A stretch of 64,000 bases of DNA from Sphingomonas sp. Leaf21 (GTDB lineage: Bacteria; Pseudomonadota; Alphaproteobacteria; Sphingomonadales; Sphingomonadaceae): contig NZ_CAKASM010000001.1 of the NCBI RefSeq assembly GCF_916858675.1, positions 248,001-312,000 of the forward strand, read 5' to 3'. Of the stretch, positions 52,856 to 62,133 are shown piece by piece (the first letter of the stretch is position 1; each line of letters opens with the position of its first letter). The position numbers were made by a program, and so were the translations under genes. The notes beneath the pieces were generated by a model. It did not search any database, was not told the origin of the DNA, and saw only the letters and a list, made by a program, of their open reading frames with translations.

Positions 52856-53809
52856 TCAGGGAAGGATGCGCGTCACGTCGCCCTCGCCCGGTCGATCGAT
52901 CCGCTCCACCCGGCCGCCGACCATCGCGGCGCTGGCCGTCGCAAAGCCGTCGACATCGTAGATCCGGAACCAGCCGACCACGCGACGTCCGGCCAGCTGT
53001 GGCGCGACCTCCAGCCGGTTGACATTGTAGCGGTTGAACTCCGCGACCGCCGCGCCCAGCGTCATGTCGTCCAGGACGATCCGCCCCTCGCGCCACGCCA
53101 GTTGCTGATCCGACGCCTGGGGCGGAAGGAGCTTCGCCGCTTGGGGACCGTCCGGACGGAGCATCGCCCATTGCCCCGCCGAGACATGCCGAGCCGGGCG
53201 ATCGCTGTCGACCGACCAGATCTTCACCACACCCTTCGTCACCACGACCCGCGCCACATCGCCTTCGCGGCGAACGTCGAAGGCCGTTCCGACCGCCTGG
53301 ACGCGATAGGGACCGCTCGCCACGATGAAGGGGCGCTCGGGATTATGCGCCACCTGGAACCAGGCCTCCCCCTTGTCGACGCGCACGTCGCGCCGCGCCG
53401 GGCTGAAGGCGACGCGCAGGGTCGTGCCGCTGTTGACCAAGGCCACCGAACCGTCCGCCAACGGCAGGCGGCGGATCTCGCCGATCCGGGTGTCGATCCG
53501 TTCGCCACGCTCGGGCCAAAGACCCATGCCCAAGCCCAGCGTCGCCACCAGCGCGGCCGCCACCGCGCCACCGCCGACCCGCCACCAACGCGCCTGTCCG
53601 CGATCGACGCGCGCGGGTTCGGCAACAGCGCCGCTACCGCCCGAAAGCGCCCGACCACGATCGAGCAGGTGCAGCGCGGCGCTCGCCCTGAGCAGCGCAC
53701 CGCGATGCCGACCATCCTCGTCCAGCCATGCACCCAATTGCGCGCGTTCGCCCGGGTCCAGGCCGCGATCCAGGGCCGCCGCCCACCGGCAGGCAGTTTC
53801 GTCGATCAT
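52856..53809 (-). CDS. FecR-family anti-sigma regulator
   Basis: A 317-residue inner-membrane sensor. The cytosolic N-terminus has the DUF4880-type ETACRWAAALDRG and WLDEDGRHRGALLRA, a membrane segment lies near residue 85 (GGAVAAALVATLGLGMGLW), and the periplasmic FecR domain shows LADGSVALVNSGTTLRV, GEAWFQVAHNPERPFIV and AVGTAFDVRREGD. A C-terminal STN-interaction part follows (LDDMTLGAAVAEFNRYN). It relays the TonB receptor signal to FecI. It overlaps fecI by 4 nt and precedes the receptor gene. Confidence 0.92.
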   Translation of the reverse strand: MIDETACRWAAALDRGLDPGERAQLGAWLDEDGRHRGALLRASAALHLLDRGRALSGGSGAVAEPARVDRGQARWWRVGGGAVAAALVATLGLGMGLWPERGERIDTRIGEIRRLPLADGSVALVNSGTTLRVAFSPARRDVRVDKGEAWFQVAHNPERPFIVASGPYRVQAVGTAFDVRREGDVARVVVTKGVVKIWSVDSDRPARHVSAGQWAMLRPDGPQAAKLLPPQASDQQLAWREGRIVLDDMTLGAAVAEFNRYNVNRLEVAPQLAGRRVVGWFRIYDVDGFATASAAMVGGRVERIDRPGEGDVTRILP

Positions 53810-54399
53810 CGCCGCCAGCCCGTCCCACGCTTATGGTCGCGGCGCCCCGTGCCCGAGCCCGGACGACGGATCGGCAATTCCGCCTTTTCCTCATCGGTCA
53901 ATTGATCGAGAATACGCTTGAGGCCACGCGCGACGTCATTCTCGACGACGGTTTCGGGAAGCTGCATTCGGAACGCGATATCCCGTTGCGGCACGCCGTC
54001 GATCTTGCGGAGCCGAAAAATCTCTCGCGCGCGCTCGGGCAAGGCGTCGATCAGCCTTTCGATGCGGGCAAGCATATGGCGCCCGGCCACGATGTCCTCG
54101 GGCGATTGGCCAAGGTCGGGGGCGTTGTCCAGTTCGGCCAGCCCGCTGGCCGCGTCGATGCTGACCACCCGCTCGCGCCGGATCTGCTCGAGCACGACAT
54201 TGCGGGCCGCCCGGAAGAAATAACGGCGCGGATCGTCGATATGCGCGAATGCATCGAGCTTGCTGATCCGGCAATAGGTTTCCTGCACCACGTCATCCAC
54301 GTCCACCGCCGGAAACGCCGAGCGCAGCCATAGCCGCAGCTGCCGCTCATGCGGCAGGATGTGGCGACCGACCCAAGCGACTAGCTGATCCGAATTCAC
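53806..54399 (-). CDS. FecI-family ECF sigma factor
   Basis: A 197-residue ECF sigma factor. Region 2 includes LRSAFPAVDVDDVVQETYCRISKL and DPRRYFFRAARNVVLEQIRRE; region 4 has LPERAREIFRLRKIDGVPQRDIAFRMQLPETVVENDVARGLKRIL. It is the first gene of a surface-signalling operon with a FecR regulator and a STN-type receptor. GTG 54399 directly follows AGGGGGAGGC and gives the usual FecI start; an ATG 54 nt upstream is an alternative giving 215 residues. Confidence 0.9.
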   Translation of the reverse strand: MNSDQLVAWVGRHILPHERQLRLWLRSAFPAVDVDDVVQETYCRISKLDAFAHIDDPRRYFFRAARNVVLEQIRRERVVSIDAASGLAELDNAPDLGQSPEDIVAGRHMLARIERLIDALPERAREIFRLRKIDGVPQRDIAFRMQLPETVVENDVARGLKRILDQLTDEEKAELPIRRPGSGTGRRDHKRGTGWRR

Positions 54400-54557
54400 A
54401 GCCTCCCCCTCATCAGCCAAGATGCAGCTGCCAAGCGTTTCCGTCGAGATCATCCGATATTTTGCGACGAACCGTTACCATTCGGCGGATCGCAAGCATT
54501 TGATCCATTGCACGAACTCGACGCGAACGGCGTTGCACGGCGTCCGGACATCAGCCA

Positions 54558-54571
54558 TGTTGGCGCTAACA
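54558..54571. promoter_or_regulatory. LacI-type operator upstream of a secreted hydrolase
   Basis: TGTTGGCGCTAACA matches 9 of 10 fixed positions of TGNTANCGNTANCA and is nearly palindromic. It lies 40 nt before the alpha/beta-hydrolase gene and between it and divergent fecI. Confidence 0.4.
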
Positions 54572-54611
54572 ACGGCGCACCCCCAAGGGATGGCGGACAG
54601 GGAGATAGAGG

Positions 54612-55526
54612 ATGGCAGGCAATAGGCGTCGCGCGGTCATGGCATGCCTTCTGGTCGGCGTCACCAGCTTGTCCGGTGCCGCCCGGGCCGAAGTCGAACG
54701 CGGCACCGGTCGCTTCCCCGCCATCTTCGAGGAGAGTCCCGGTCTACCCGATCACGTCGTCTATCGCCCGAGCGACCTGAAGGCATTGGGAAGCGCAAAG
54801 CTTGGCATTTACGTTTTCGGCAATGGCGGCTGCGGTGCGGACGGGACGGCCTCTCGCAATCACCTGCTCGAGGTCGCATCGCATGGCTATCTGGTGATCG
54901 CTTCGGGCGCCATCCCGAAGGCCAGCGCAGCCAAATCCGCTGCCGATGGTCAGGGCGGCGGACTGCAGGTGCAGACGGCGACGCATCTGCTGTCCGACGC
55001 GATCGACTGGGCGATCCGGGAAAACACGCGGCCCGGAAGCCCGCTTCGCGGCCGTGTCGCCACTCGGCAGATCGCGGCATCGGGTTGGAGTTGCGGCGGA
55101 CTGCAGGCGCTTGCCGTTGCTCTCGAACCGCGAGTGCGAACGTCCGTCATCATGAACAGCGGCTATTTCCCGGCCGGCGCCAACCCCATTCCGGGCATCG
55201 TTTCCGACAAGGCGTTGCTGGCCAAGCTACATGGCTCGACCCTCTACGTCTTGGGCGGGCCTACCGACATCGCGCACGGCAATGGCGCGGACGACTTCAA
55301 GCGGATCACCCATATCCCCGCCGCGCTGGTCGACATCCCCGTCGGCCATGGCGGGACCTATATGCGGCCGCATGGCGGCATCGCGGCCGAGGTCGTCACG
55401 GCCTGGCTCGACTGGCAATTGAAGGGAGACCGCGAAGCCGCGCGGCACTTTGTCGGCCCGCACTGCGGCTATTGCGGCGACCGGCGGCTGACCCTGGAGC
55501 GCAACGCTCTCCTCACGAAACAATAG
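54612..55526 (+). CDS. Exported alpha/beta hydrolase
   Basis: A 304-residue serine hydrolase with a signal peptide (RRAVMACLLVGVTSLSGAARA). The fold opens with LGIYVFGNGGCGADG (oxyanion region), the nucleophile elbow is ASGWSCGGLQAL (G-x-S-x-G), and the C-terminal His lies in VGHGGTYMRPHGG. Four Cys residues, including GPHCGYCG near the C-terminus, could form disulfides. The substrate is unknown. A LacI-type operator upstream suggests sugar-linked control. Confidence 0.8.
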   Translation: MAGNRRRAVMACLLVGVTSLSGAARAEVERGTGRFPAIFEESPGLPDHVVYRPSDLKALGSAKLGIYVFGNGGCGADGTASRNHLLEVASHGYLVIASGAIPKASAAKSAADGQGGGLQVQTATHLLSDAIDWAIRENTRPGSPLRGRVATRQIAASGWSCGGLQALAVALEPRVRTSVIMNSGYFPAGANPIPGIVSDKALLAKLHGSTLYVLGGPTDIAHGNGADDFKRITHIPAALVDIPVGHGGTYMRPHGGIAAEVVTAWLDWQLKGDREAARHFVGPHCGYCGDRRLTLERNALLTKQ

Positions 55527-55545
55527 GCGCAGCGAGACACCGTTC

Positions 55546-55566
55546 ATGACAGCAAGTTCATGTCAT
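55546..55566. promoter_or_regulatory. Inverted repeat upstream of the M13 peptidase
   Basis: ATGACA (55546-55551) and TGTCAT (55561-55566) form a perfect inverted repeat with a 9-nt spacer. TTCATG also recurs at 55543 and 55557. It lies 66 nt before the peptidase start and may be a regulator site. Confidence 0.35.
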
Positions 55567-55631
55567 CGCGCTTGACTTGCCGGGCGCATCGGGTGCTCCA
55601 TCGGGCATAACCTCCCGATCCCAGGATATCT

Positions 55632-57677
55632 ATGAAGCGCTTCGCTCTCGTCCTCGCCCTCCTCGCCTCGTCCGCCGCCGTCGCCCAGACGGGACTATTG
55701 TCCGGCGTCGACAAGGCGCTGATCGACCAAGCCGTCAAACCGGGCGACAACTTCAACGATTATGCCAACGGGACATGGGCGAAGACGGCACAGATCCCGG
55801 CGGATCGTTCGTCGATCGGCGTCGGGCTCGACGTCTCGCTACGGGCCGAAGCGCGGACCGCCGCGATCATCAAGGGCGCCGCTTCGGCGAAAGGCGCTTC
55901 GGGCAGCGATCAGCAGAGGATCGCCGACTATTATGCCGCCTATACCGATACGGCCGGGATCGAAGCCCGCGGCCTCGCGCCGATCCAGTCCAGCCTCGCG
56001 GCGATCGCCGCGATCAAGGACAAGCGCGACCTGTCCCGTGCGATCGGCGCGGCGATGCGGTCGGACACCGATCCGTTCAACAACAACAATTACGCCAGCA
56101 CCAACGATCTGTTCGGCCTGTTCGTCAGCCAGGACCTGAACCAGCCGACCCGCAACATCCCCTATCTGATGCAGGGCGGACTTGGTCTGCCGGACCGCGA
56201 CTATTACCTGTCGGACAAGCCCGAAATGGCGGAGATCCGAACCGCCTATCAAGCCTATCTGGCAAGGCTGATGCAGCTTGCCGGGCTGTCCGATCCGCAG
56301 GAACGCGCGGCGCGGGTCTATGCGCTGGAGATGAAGATCGCCACCGCGCAGACGGACATCATCGCCAGCCAGGACGCGCACAAGGGCGACAACCCATGGA
56401 CTCGCGACGAGTTCGCCAAGCGTGCACCGGGCATCGACTGGCCAAGCTTCTGGAACGCGGCCGGCATTCCGGCGGGTCAGCGCGATTTCATCGCCTGGCA
56501 ACCCGACGCCATCACAAAATTGTCCGCGCTCGTCGCCAGCGAGCCGCTGCAAAGCTGGCAGGACTGGCTGGCCTTCCACACCGTCAACCAGGTGACCGGA
56601 TCGCTCCCCAAGGCGATCGACGACGCCGCTTTCGGCTTTTACGGGCAGACGCTGAACGGCACCCCCGCGCAGCAGCCGCGCGAGAAGCGCGGCATCGCTG
56701 CGGTCAATGGCGCGCTGGGGGAAGCCGTCGGCAAGATCTACGCCCAGCGTTACTTCCCGGCATCGTCCAAGACCGAGATCCAGCATATGGTGACGAACAT
56801 CGTCGCCGCGTTTGACCGGCGCATCGCCGCGCTCGACTGGATGGCGCCCGCGACCAAGGCGGAGGCGCGGCGCAAGCTCGCGGTGCTGAAGGTCGGGGTC
56901 GGCTATCCCGACCATTGGTGGAATTACCCGCGCTTCGATGTGCGCGCCGACGACCCGGTCGGCAACGCGCAGCGCGCGAAGCTCGCGCTCTATCGGTATC
57001 ACGTCTCGAAGCTGGGCAAGCCGGTCGATCGCAGCGAATGGTGGATGACGCCGCAGACGGTGAATGCGGTGAACCTGCCGCTCCAGAACGCGCTCAACTT
57101 CCCGGCGGCGATCCTCGAAAGCCCCTATTTCGACCCCAGGTTCGACGCCGCCGCCAATTACGGTGCGATCGGATCTGTGATCGGACACGAGATCAGCCAC
57201 AGCTTCGACAATCTGGGCAGCGACTTCGACTCGACCGGGCGGCTGCACAATTGGTGGACACCCGCCGATCTCAAGCGCTTCGAGGGCGCGGGCCAGGCCC
57301 TCGTCGCGCAATACAGCGCCTATGAAGCGCTGCCCGGCCTCCACCTGAACGGCGAACAGGAACTGGGCGAGAATATCGCGGATGTCGCCGGTCTGACAGC
57401 ATCCTACGAAGCCTATCGCGCATCGCTGGGTGGCAAGCCCGCGCCGGTGATCGACGGGCTCTCGGGTGACCAGCGCTTCTTCCTCGCCTTCGCGCAGAGC
57501 TGGCGGACGAAGATGCGGGACAAGGCGTTGCGCGCGCGGATCGCCACCGACGTGCATGCGCCCGCACCGTGGCGCGTGCTGACCGTCCGCAACCTCGACG
57601 CCTGGTATGGCCCGTTCAAGGTGGAGCCCGGCCAGAAGCTGTACCTGACCCCGGAGCAGCGCGTCCACGTCTGGTAA
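55632..57677 (+). CDS. M13-family (neprilysin-like) zinc metallopeptidase
   Basis: A 681-residue periplasmic or secreted oligopeptidase. A signal peptide (KRFALVLALLASSAAVAQ) is followed by FNDYANGTWAKTAQIP, the typical M13 N-terminal block. Zinc ligands are His519 and His523 in GHEISHSF with Glu520 as catalytic base, and Glu580 in GENIADVAG. Upstream NALNFPAAIL is the substrate-binding N-A-F/Y equivalent. The C-terminus PEQRVHVW matches the family ending. It stands as a single gene. Confidence 0.95.
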   Translation: MKRFALVLALLASSAAVAQTGLLSGVDKALIDQAVKPGDNFNDYANGTWAKTAQIPADRSSIGVGLDVSLRAEARTAAIIKGAASAKGASGSDQQRIADYYAAYTDTAGIEARGLAPIQSSLAAIAAIKDKRDLSRAIGAAMRSDTDPFNNNNYASTNDLFGLFVSQDLNQPTRNIPYLMQGGLGLPDRDYYLSDKPEMAEIRTAYQAYLARLMQLAGLSDPQERAARVYALEMKIATAQTDIIASQDAHKGDNPWTRDEFAKRAPGIDWPSFWNAAGIPAGQRDFIAWQPDAITKLSALVASEPLQSWQDWLAFHTVNQVTGSLPKAIDDAAFGFYGQTLNGTPAQQPREKRGIAAVNGALGEAVGKIYAQRYFPASSKTEIQHMVTNIVAAFDRRIAALDWMAPATKAEARRKLAVLKVGVGYPDHWWNYPRFDVRADDPVGNAQRAKLALYRYHVSKLGKPVDRSEWWMTPQTVNAVNLPLQNALNFPAAILESPYFDPRFDAAANYGAIGSVIGHEISHSFDNLGSDFDSTGRLHNWWTPADLKRFEGAGQALVAQYSAYEALPGLHLNGEQELGENIADVAGLTASYEAYRASLGGKPAPVIDGLSGDQRFFLAFAQSWRTKMRDKALRARIATDVHAPAPWRVLTVRNLDAWYGPFKVEPGQKLYLTPEQRVHVW

Positions 57678-57755
57678 GAGCGGGATGGCCGCGATAGGGG
57701 GCGACACCCGTCTCCGAGCGTGGCCATCGCGATGTAACAGCCCTAATCTCGCGTC

Positions 57756-59939
57756 ATGAACAGGGCTTTGCGACAGACGCGAAAAACGCTGATCCTCACA
57801 CTGGTCCTCGCGACGACGGCCGCTGCCCCCGACGCCGAGTGGCAGCGCTGGCAGGCGCAGGCGGCCCGTGTGACGATCGTGCGCGATGACTGGGGCATTC
57901 CGCATGTGAGGGGAAAGACCGACGCCGATGCCGTCTTCGGCATGACCTATGCCCAGGCCGAGGATGATTTCGCGAGGATCGAGGCCAATTATCTCACCGC
58001 GCTCGGTCGGAGCGCAGAAGCGGAGGGTGAGGACGCGATCTGGGCCGATCTTCGCCAAAGGCTGTTCGTCGATCCCGTCGAGCTTCAGGCACAATATGCC
58101 GCCAGTCCGGAGTGGCTGCGACAATTGATGGATGCCTGGGCGAATGGCCTGAATTACTATCTGGCGACGCATCCGCGCACCCAGCCAAAAGTGCTGACCA
58201 GGTTCGAGCCGTGGATGGCGCTCAGTTTTACCGAGGGCAGCATCGGCGGGGATATCGAGCGGATTTCACTGTCGGACCTCAAGACTTTCTATGGGCAGCC
58301 GACCCCGCCCAGTCCGGAAGAGCGCGGCATCGTGCCGCGCGAGCCGTCCGGATCGAACGGCATCGCGATCGCGCCCAAGCTGACCAGCGCGGGGCACGCG
58401 CTGCTGCTCATCAATCCGCACACGAGCTTCTATTTCCGATCCGAGGCACAGATGACCAGCGACGCCGGTCTGAACGCCTATGGCGCAAGCACCTGGGGCC
58501 AGTTCTTCGTCTATCAGGGTTTCAACGCCCATGCCGGGTGGATGCATACCTCGTCGACCGTCGACAATGTCGACCAGTTCGCCGAGCGGGTCGCGCATCA
58601 TGCGGACGGTTGGACCTATCGCTATGGACGCGAAGATCACCCGGTCGTCAGCCGCCCGGTCACGATCCGCGTCCGCCGCCCCGATGGCAGCCTCGGCGAG
58701 CGGCGCTTCGTCACCTGGCGGACCCATCACGGCCCGATCGTCGCGATAAGGGACGGCCGCTGGATGGCGACCGCGTTGATGTGGCGACCGGTGCCCGCTC
58801 TGGAGCAGAGCTGGCTGCGCACCAAGGCTACCAATCTCGCTGACTATCTGACGGTTGCCGAGCGCAAGGCGAATTCCTCCAACGACACGCTGTTCGCGGA
58901 TGATCGTGGCGAGATCGCGTTTCTCATGCCGCAGTTCATGCCGGTCAGGAACGACCGGTTCGACTATACCCGCCCGGTCGACGGCAGCGATCCTGCGACC
59001 GACTGGCAGGGCCTCCATTCGCTCGCCAGCCTGCCCAGCGTCGCCAATCCACGCGTCGGCTGGGTCCACAACACCAACGACTGGCCCTGGAGCGCGGCTG
59101 GTCCCGACAGCCCGAAGGCGCCGGACTATCCCCGCTACATGGACCAGACGGGCCCCAATGCACGCGGTGAACATGCCGACCTCCTGCTGACCGGCAAGCG
59201 CGACTGGACGGCCGAGCGGCTTCGCACCGCCGCCTACGATCCCTATCTGCCCGCTTTCGCGCATCTCCTGCCGGGCCTCGTGGAGGCGTGGCGGGCCCTC
59301 CCCTCGACCGATCCGCGTCGGCGCGCGCTCGCCGAGCCGGTCGCGATGCTGGCGCGCTGGAACCATCGCTGGGCGGCAAATTCCATAGCGACGAGCCTCG
59401 CGGTGTTCTGGGGCGACGAACTATGGCGCGAGGTCGGGGGCTTCGCACAGGCGGAGCGGATGAACGTACCCGACTATATCGCGACGCGCGTCGATGCCGC
59501 CACCAGGATCGCCGCGCTCGCGGCGGCGGTCGCCCGGCTGCAACGCGATTTCGGACGTTGGCGGACGCCCTGGGGGCAGATCAACCGCTTCCAGCGGCTG
59601 GACGATTCGATCCGACCGCATTTTGACGACGCAAAGGCGTCGACACCCATCCCCTTCACATCGGCACAATGGGGCAGCCTTGCGTCGTTCGGCGCCAGAC
59701 GCTGGCCGGGCACACAACGCTATTACGGCACCAGCGGGAACAGCTTCGTCGCGATCGTCGAATTTGGCCCCCGCGTGAAAGCCACCGCCGTGATGGCGGG
59801 GGGCCAGAGCGGCGATCCCGCCTCGCCGCATTTCGCCGATCAGATCGATCGCTACGCCACCGGTCGCCTGAGACCGGTCTATTTCTGGCCCGACGAACTC
59901 GCCGGACATGTCGAACGCACCTATCGTCCAGGCGGATGA
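57756..59939 (+). CDS. Penicillin acylase-family (Ntn) amidohydrolase
   Basis: A 727-residue precursor with a signal peptide (RKTLILTLVLATTAAAP). The alpha chain begins VTIVRDDWGIPHVRGKTDADAVFGMTYAQAEDDF. Autocleavage should expose Ser200 in the GSNGIAIAP motif, which starts the beta chain. Later blocks NPHTSFYFRSEAQM, THHGPI and NTNDWPWS match acylases for penicillin G or acyl-homoserine lactones. Homologues quench quorum signals or recycle amides. The substrate cannot be read from sequence. Confidence 0.93.
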   Translation: MNRALRQTRKTLILTLVLATTAAAPDAEWQRWQAQAARVTIVRDDWGIPHVRGKTDADAVFGMTYAQAEDDFARIEANYLTALGRSAEAEGEDAIWADLRQRLFVDPVELQAQYAASPEWLRQLMDAWANGLNYYLATHPRTQPKVLTRFEPWMALSFTEGSIGGDIERISLSDLKTFYGQPTPPSPEERGIVPREPSGSNGIAIAPKLTSAGHALLLINPHTSFYFRSEAQMTSDAGLNAYGASTWGQFFVYQGFNAHAGWMHTSSTVDNVDQFAERVAHHADGWTYRYGREDHPVVSRPVTIRVRRPDGSLGERRFVTWRTHHGPIVAIRDGRWMATALMWRPVPALEQSWLRTKATNLADYLTVAERKANSSNDTLFADDRGEIAFLMPQFMPVRNDRFDYTRPVDGSDPATDWQGLHSLASLPSVANPRVGWVHNTNDWPWSAAGPDSPKAPDYPRYMDQTGPNARGEHADLLLTGKRDWTAERLRTAAYDPYLPAFAHLLPGLVEAWRALPSTDPRRRALAEPVAMLARWNHRWAANSIATSLAVFWGDELWREVGGFAQAERMNVPDYIATRVDAATRIAALAAAVARLQRDFGRWRTPWGQINRFQRLDDSIRPHFDDAKASTPIPFTSAQWGSLASFGARRWPGTQRYYGTSGNSFVAIVEFGPRVKATAVMAGGQSGDPASPHFADQIDRYATGRLRPVYFWPDELAGHVERTYRPGG

Positions 59940-59963
59940 CGCCGCGTCGGACGGCGGTTCGCC

Positions 59964-60836
59964 TTAACGGTGATGGCGGGAGAAAAACGCCCACAACGCG
60001 TCATTGTCGACCACCGACCAGCTATGGCCGCCGCGGCGCCTCACCCGCGCCGCGACCGTCGCGCCCTCGGTGCACCCCTCATAGCCCTGCTCATATGTTA
60101 TCCCGTCGATGGCATGGCTGTAAGCGGTCGTGCAGCGATTGAGCGTCGCCCATCGCCGTAACGCGGCCGCCTGCGAATAGCGCCAATAGGGCGCGCCGCC
60201 GCCAGCGATCGGATTGGTGGTGTCCGCATCGCCCGAAAAGGCCAACAGCGGAATTGCCTTCGCAGGGCGGCAACTTGCCGGATCGACTTCGGCGGGGTCC
60301 TCTTCGGACGGACGCCCGGCGCGCAGTCCGACGACCGGAGCGATGGCAGCGAAGCTACCGGACAGCCGACAGCCGAGCAGCGAGGTCATCCGCCCACCGC
60401 CGGACAGCCCGGTCGCATAGACCCGTGCGCCGTCGACGCAACCGGTTGCGACCAGCCGGTCGACAAGCCCATGCAGATAGGCGACGTCGTCGCGCGCGCC
60501 CTTGGGCGGCAGGCTGCCGGTGACGGTCGGAACGCCGGGAATGTTCCAGACGAAGCCCTGCCCCGCCGCGATCCCGCCATTGGGCGCGACCACCAAGAAA
60601 CCGTGCCGATCCGCCGTCCGCGCCAGACCGCTCTCGCGCAGCATGTGTTCGCCATCGCTCGTGCTTCCGTGCAGAAGGACGACCAACGGCATCATGTCGG
60701 ACGCAGCACGAGCGGGCCTATGAAGCAGCGACCGTTCGGCCAACCGGTCGAGGGCGTCGAGTCGACATTCCGCCAGCAGCGGCGTCGATACCAGGCAGGC
60801 GAACAGCAGCAGCGCCACGCGGATCAGCGATTTCAT
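59964..60836 (-). CDS. Feruloyl-esterase / PHB-depolymerase-like esterase
   Basis: A 290-residue secreted serine esterase. A signal peptide (SLIRVALLLFACLVSTPLLAE) is followed by LVVLLHGSTSDGEHMLRESGLARTADRHGF. The nucleophile elbow is ATGLSGGGRMT (G-x-S-x-G), the acid lies near FSGDADTTNP and the His in RRGGHSWSV. Cys residues CRLDA, TGCVDG, LGCRLSG, ASCRPA suggest disulfides. Such proteins cleave feruloyl or acetyl esters on xylan or PHB. Location in a GH3/MFS set favours xylan. Confidence 0.85.
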   Translation of the reverse strand: MKSLIRVALLLFACLVSTPLLAECRLDALDRLAERSLLHRPARAASDMMPLVVLLHGSTSDGEHMLRESGLARTADRHGFLVVAPNGGIAAGQGFVWNIPGVPTVTGSLPPKGARDDVAYLHGLVDRLVATGCVDGARVYATGLSGGGRMTSLLGCRLSGSFAAIAPVVGLRAGRPSEEDPAEVDPASCRPAKAIPLLAFSGDADTTNPIAGGGAPYWRYSQAAALRRWATLNRCTTAYSHAIDGITYEQGYEGCTEGATVAARVRRRGGHSWSVVDNDALWAFFSRHHR

Positions 60837-60888
60837 TGCGACACTCCATCCCGGCGGTGGCCCCGACCCCGGCCCATGTCCTTTGGCG

Positions 60889-62094
60889 CTACCGCCACGT
60901 CTTTACCCCCAGGATCGCCAGCCCCCCGGATACCGTGATGAGCGCCAGGGCGAGCAGTACCACGCTGAAATCCTCCGGGGTGGCGAAGGCCCAGGCGAGC
61001 GCTGCGCCGATCAGGGTCGGCAACGTGTTCGCCAGATTGTAGACGCCAAGGTCGCGCCCGCGATGTGCCGGGTCGGGAAGCAGTTGGAAGCTCAATCCCG
61101 AGTGCAGCGCGACGAACACCGACGATCCCGTCGTATAGAGCATGAACGCCGCCGCCCCGGCTTCCCGGCTCTGGGCAAGGGCCATCGCGGCCAGTCCCCC
61201 CGCCGCGACCAGTGCGGCCAGCAACAGAACATATTTGCGCCGCTCGATCCGGTCGGCCAGTCGCCCCAGCACCAGCGCGATGGGTAGCGGCAGGACGAAG
61301 GCGACGGTGAAGACCTGCCCGATCCACCGCGGCAAATCCGCCTGCTCGCCGGACGGAACGATCGTCTCAAAATAATAGAGGAGATAGCATTGGGTCACGA
61401 CGGCGGCGACCTGGATCATCAGTCGCGACATTCCCGCGACGATGAAATCGCGGCGTGGCGGCGGCGCGGTCCGGGCGATGGCGGCGTCCGCCGAAACCGC
61501 GACGCGGCTCCGCGCCACCAGCGGCAGGACACAGGCCATGATCGTCAGGAACACGATCAGCAGGCGACCATCGGCGCCAAGCGTCGCCTCCCCCACCAAC
61601 CATGCCGACAACCCGGAGGCCGCAGGATTGCCAAGCGCGATCAACCCGCCCGCCATGCCCCGTTTCGAATCGGGAATCTCCTCCGCCATGATCGCCATCA
61701 ATGGCGCGAGCAGCGCGTTGACGGCGAACTGGAAGCACAGGATCGCCACGACGATCGCTGCCGGAGAGGTGGCGACCGCGAACAGGGCATAGCTGACACA
61801 CACGCCGCCCAGCGCCATCGCCATCCACCCCCGCCTGCCCCGTCCGGAACGGCGCGAGCGGTCGCTGAGCCAGCCGAACAGGATATTGGCGCCGCTGGCC
61901 GTGATCGCGCCAGCAACCGCGATCAGCGAGAGCAACGCGATACGGCCGCCGGGACTGATCGCCTCGACCTTGAGCGGCAGGAGCAATGTCAGGAGCGGGA
62001 GATAGGCCACCACGCCGCCGATATTGGCGAGGGCATAGGGCCAGAGCGCAACCGGGGACTTTACGGGGGTAGGAACGGAGCCGGGTGGGGACAT
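60889..62094 (-). CDS. MFS transporter (sugar-type)
   Basis: A 401-residue major facilitator with about 12 helices. The loop 2-3 motif is GWLSDRSRRSGRGRRGW, and a later block LGRLADRIERRKYVLLLAALVAAGG provides the second motif A. It resembles GPH-like or disaccharide symporters. It lies between a GH3 beta-glucosidase gene (39 nt upstream) and an esterase gene (52 nt downstream) on the same strand, so it probably imports the oligo- or monosaccharides those enzymes release. Confidence 0.85.
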   Translation of the reverse strand: MSPPGSVPTPVKSPVALWPYALANIGGVVAYLPLLTLLLPLKVEAISPGGRIALLSLIAVAGAITASGANILFGWLSDRSRRSGRGRRGWMAMALGGVCVSYALFAVATSPAAIVVAILCFQFAVNALLAPLMAIMAEEIPDSKRGMAGGLIALGNPAASGLSAWLVGEATLGADGRLLIVFLTIMACVLPLVARSRVAVSADAAIARTAPPPRRDFIVAGMSRLMIQVAAVVTQCYLLYYFETIVPSGEQADLPRWIGQVFTVAFVLPLPIALVLGRLADRIERRKYVLLLAALVAAGGLAAMALAQSREAGAAAFMLYTTGSSVFVALHSGLSFQLLPDPAHRGRDLGVYNLANTLPTLIGAALAWAFATPEDFSVVLLALALITVSGGLAILGVKTWR

Positions 62095-62133
62095 GCCCCA
62101 CCCTGCCCGCTAATCTCCCACCCGGCAACGGAC

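Noticed and set aside
57684..57728. Inverted GATGGCC/GGCCATC after the M13 peptidase as a terminator
   Set aside because: Only 7 bp with a 31-nt loop and no T-run.
55839..58172. A 777-residue open frame on the minus strand
   Set aside because: It is antisense to the M13 peptidase and penicillin-acylase genes, both with intact catalytic motifs; long shadows are expected at this GC content.
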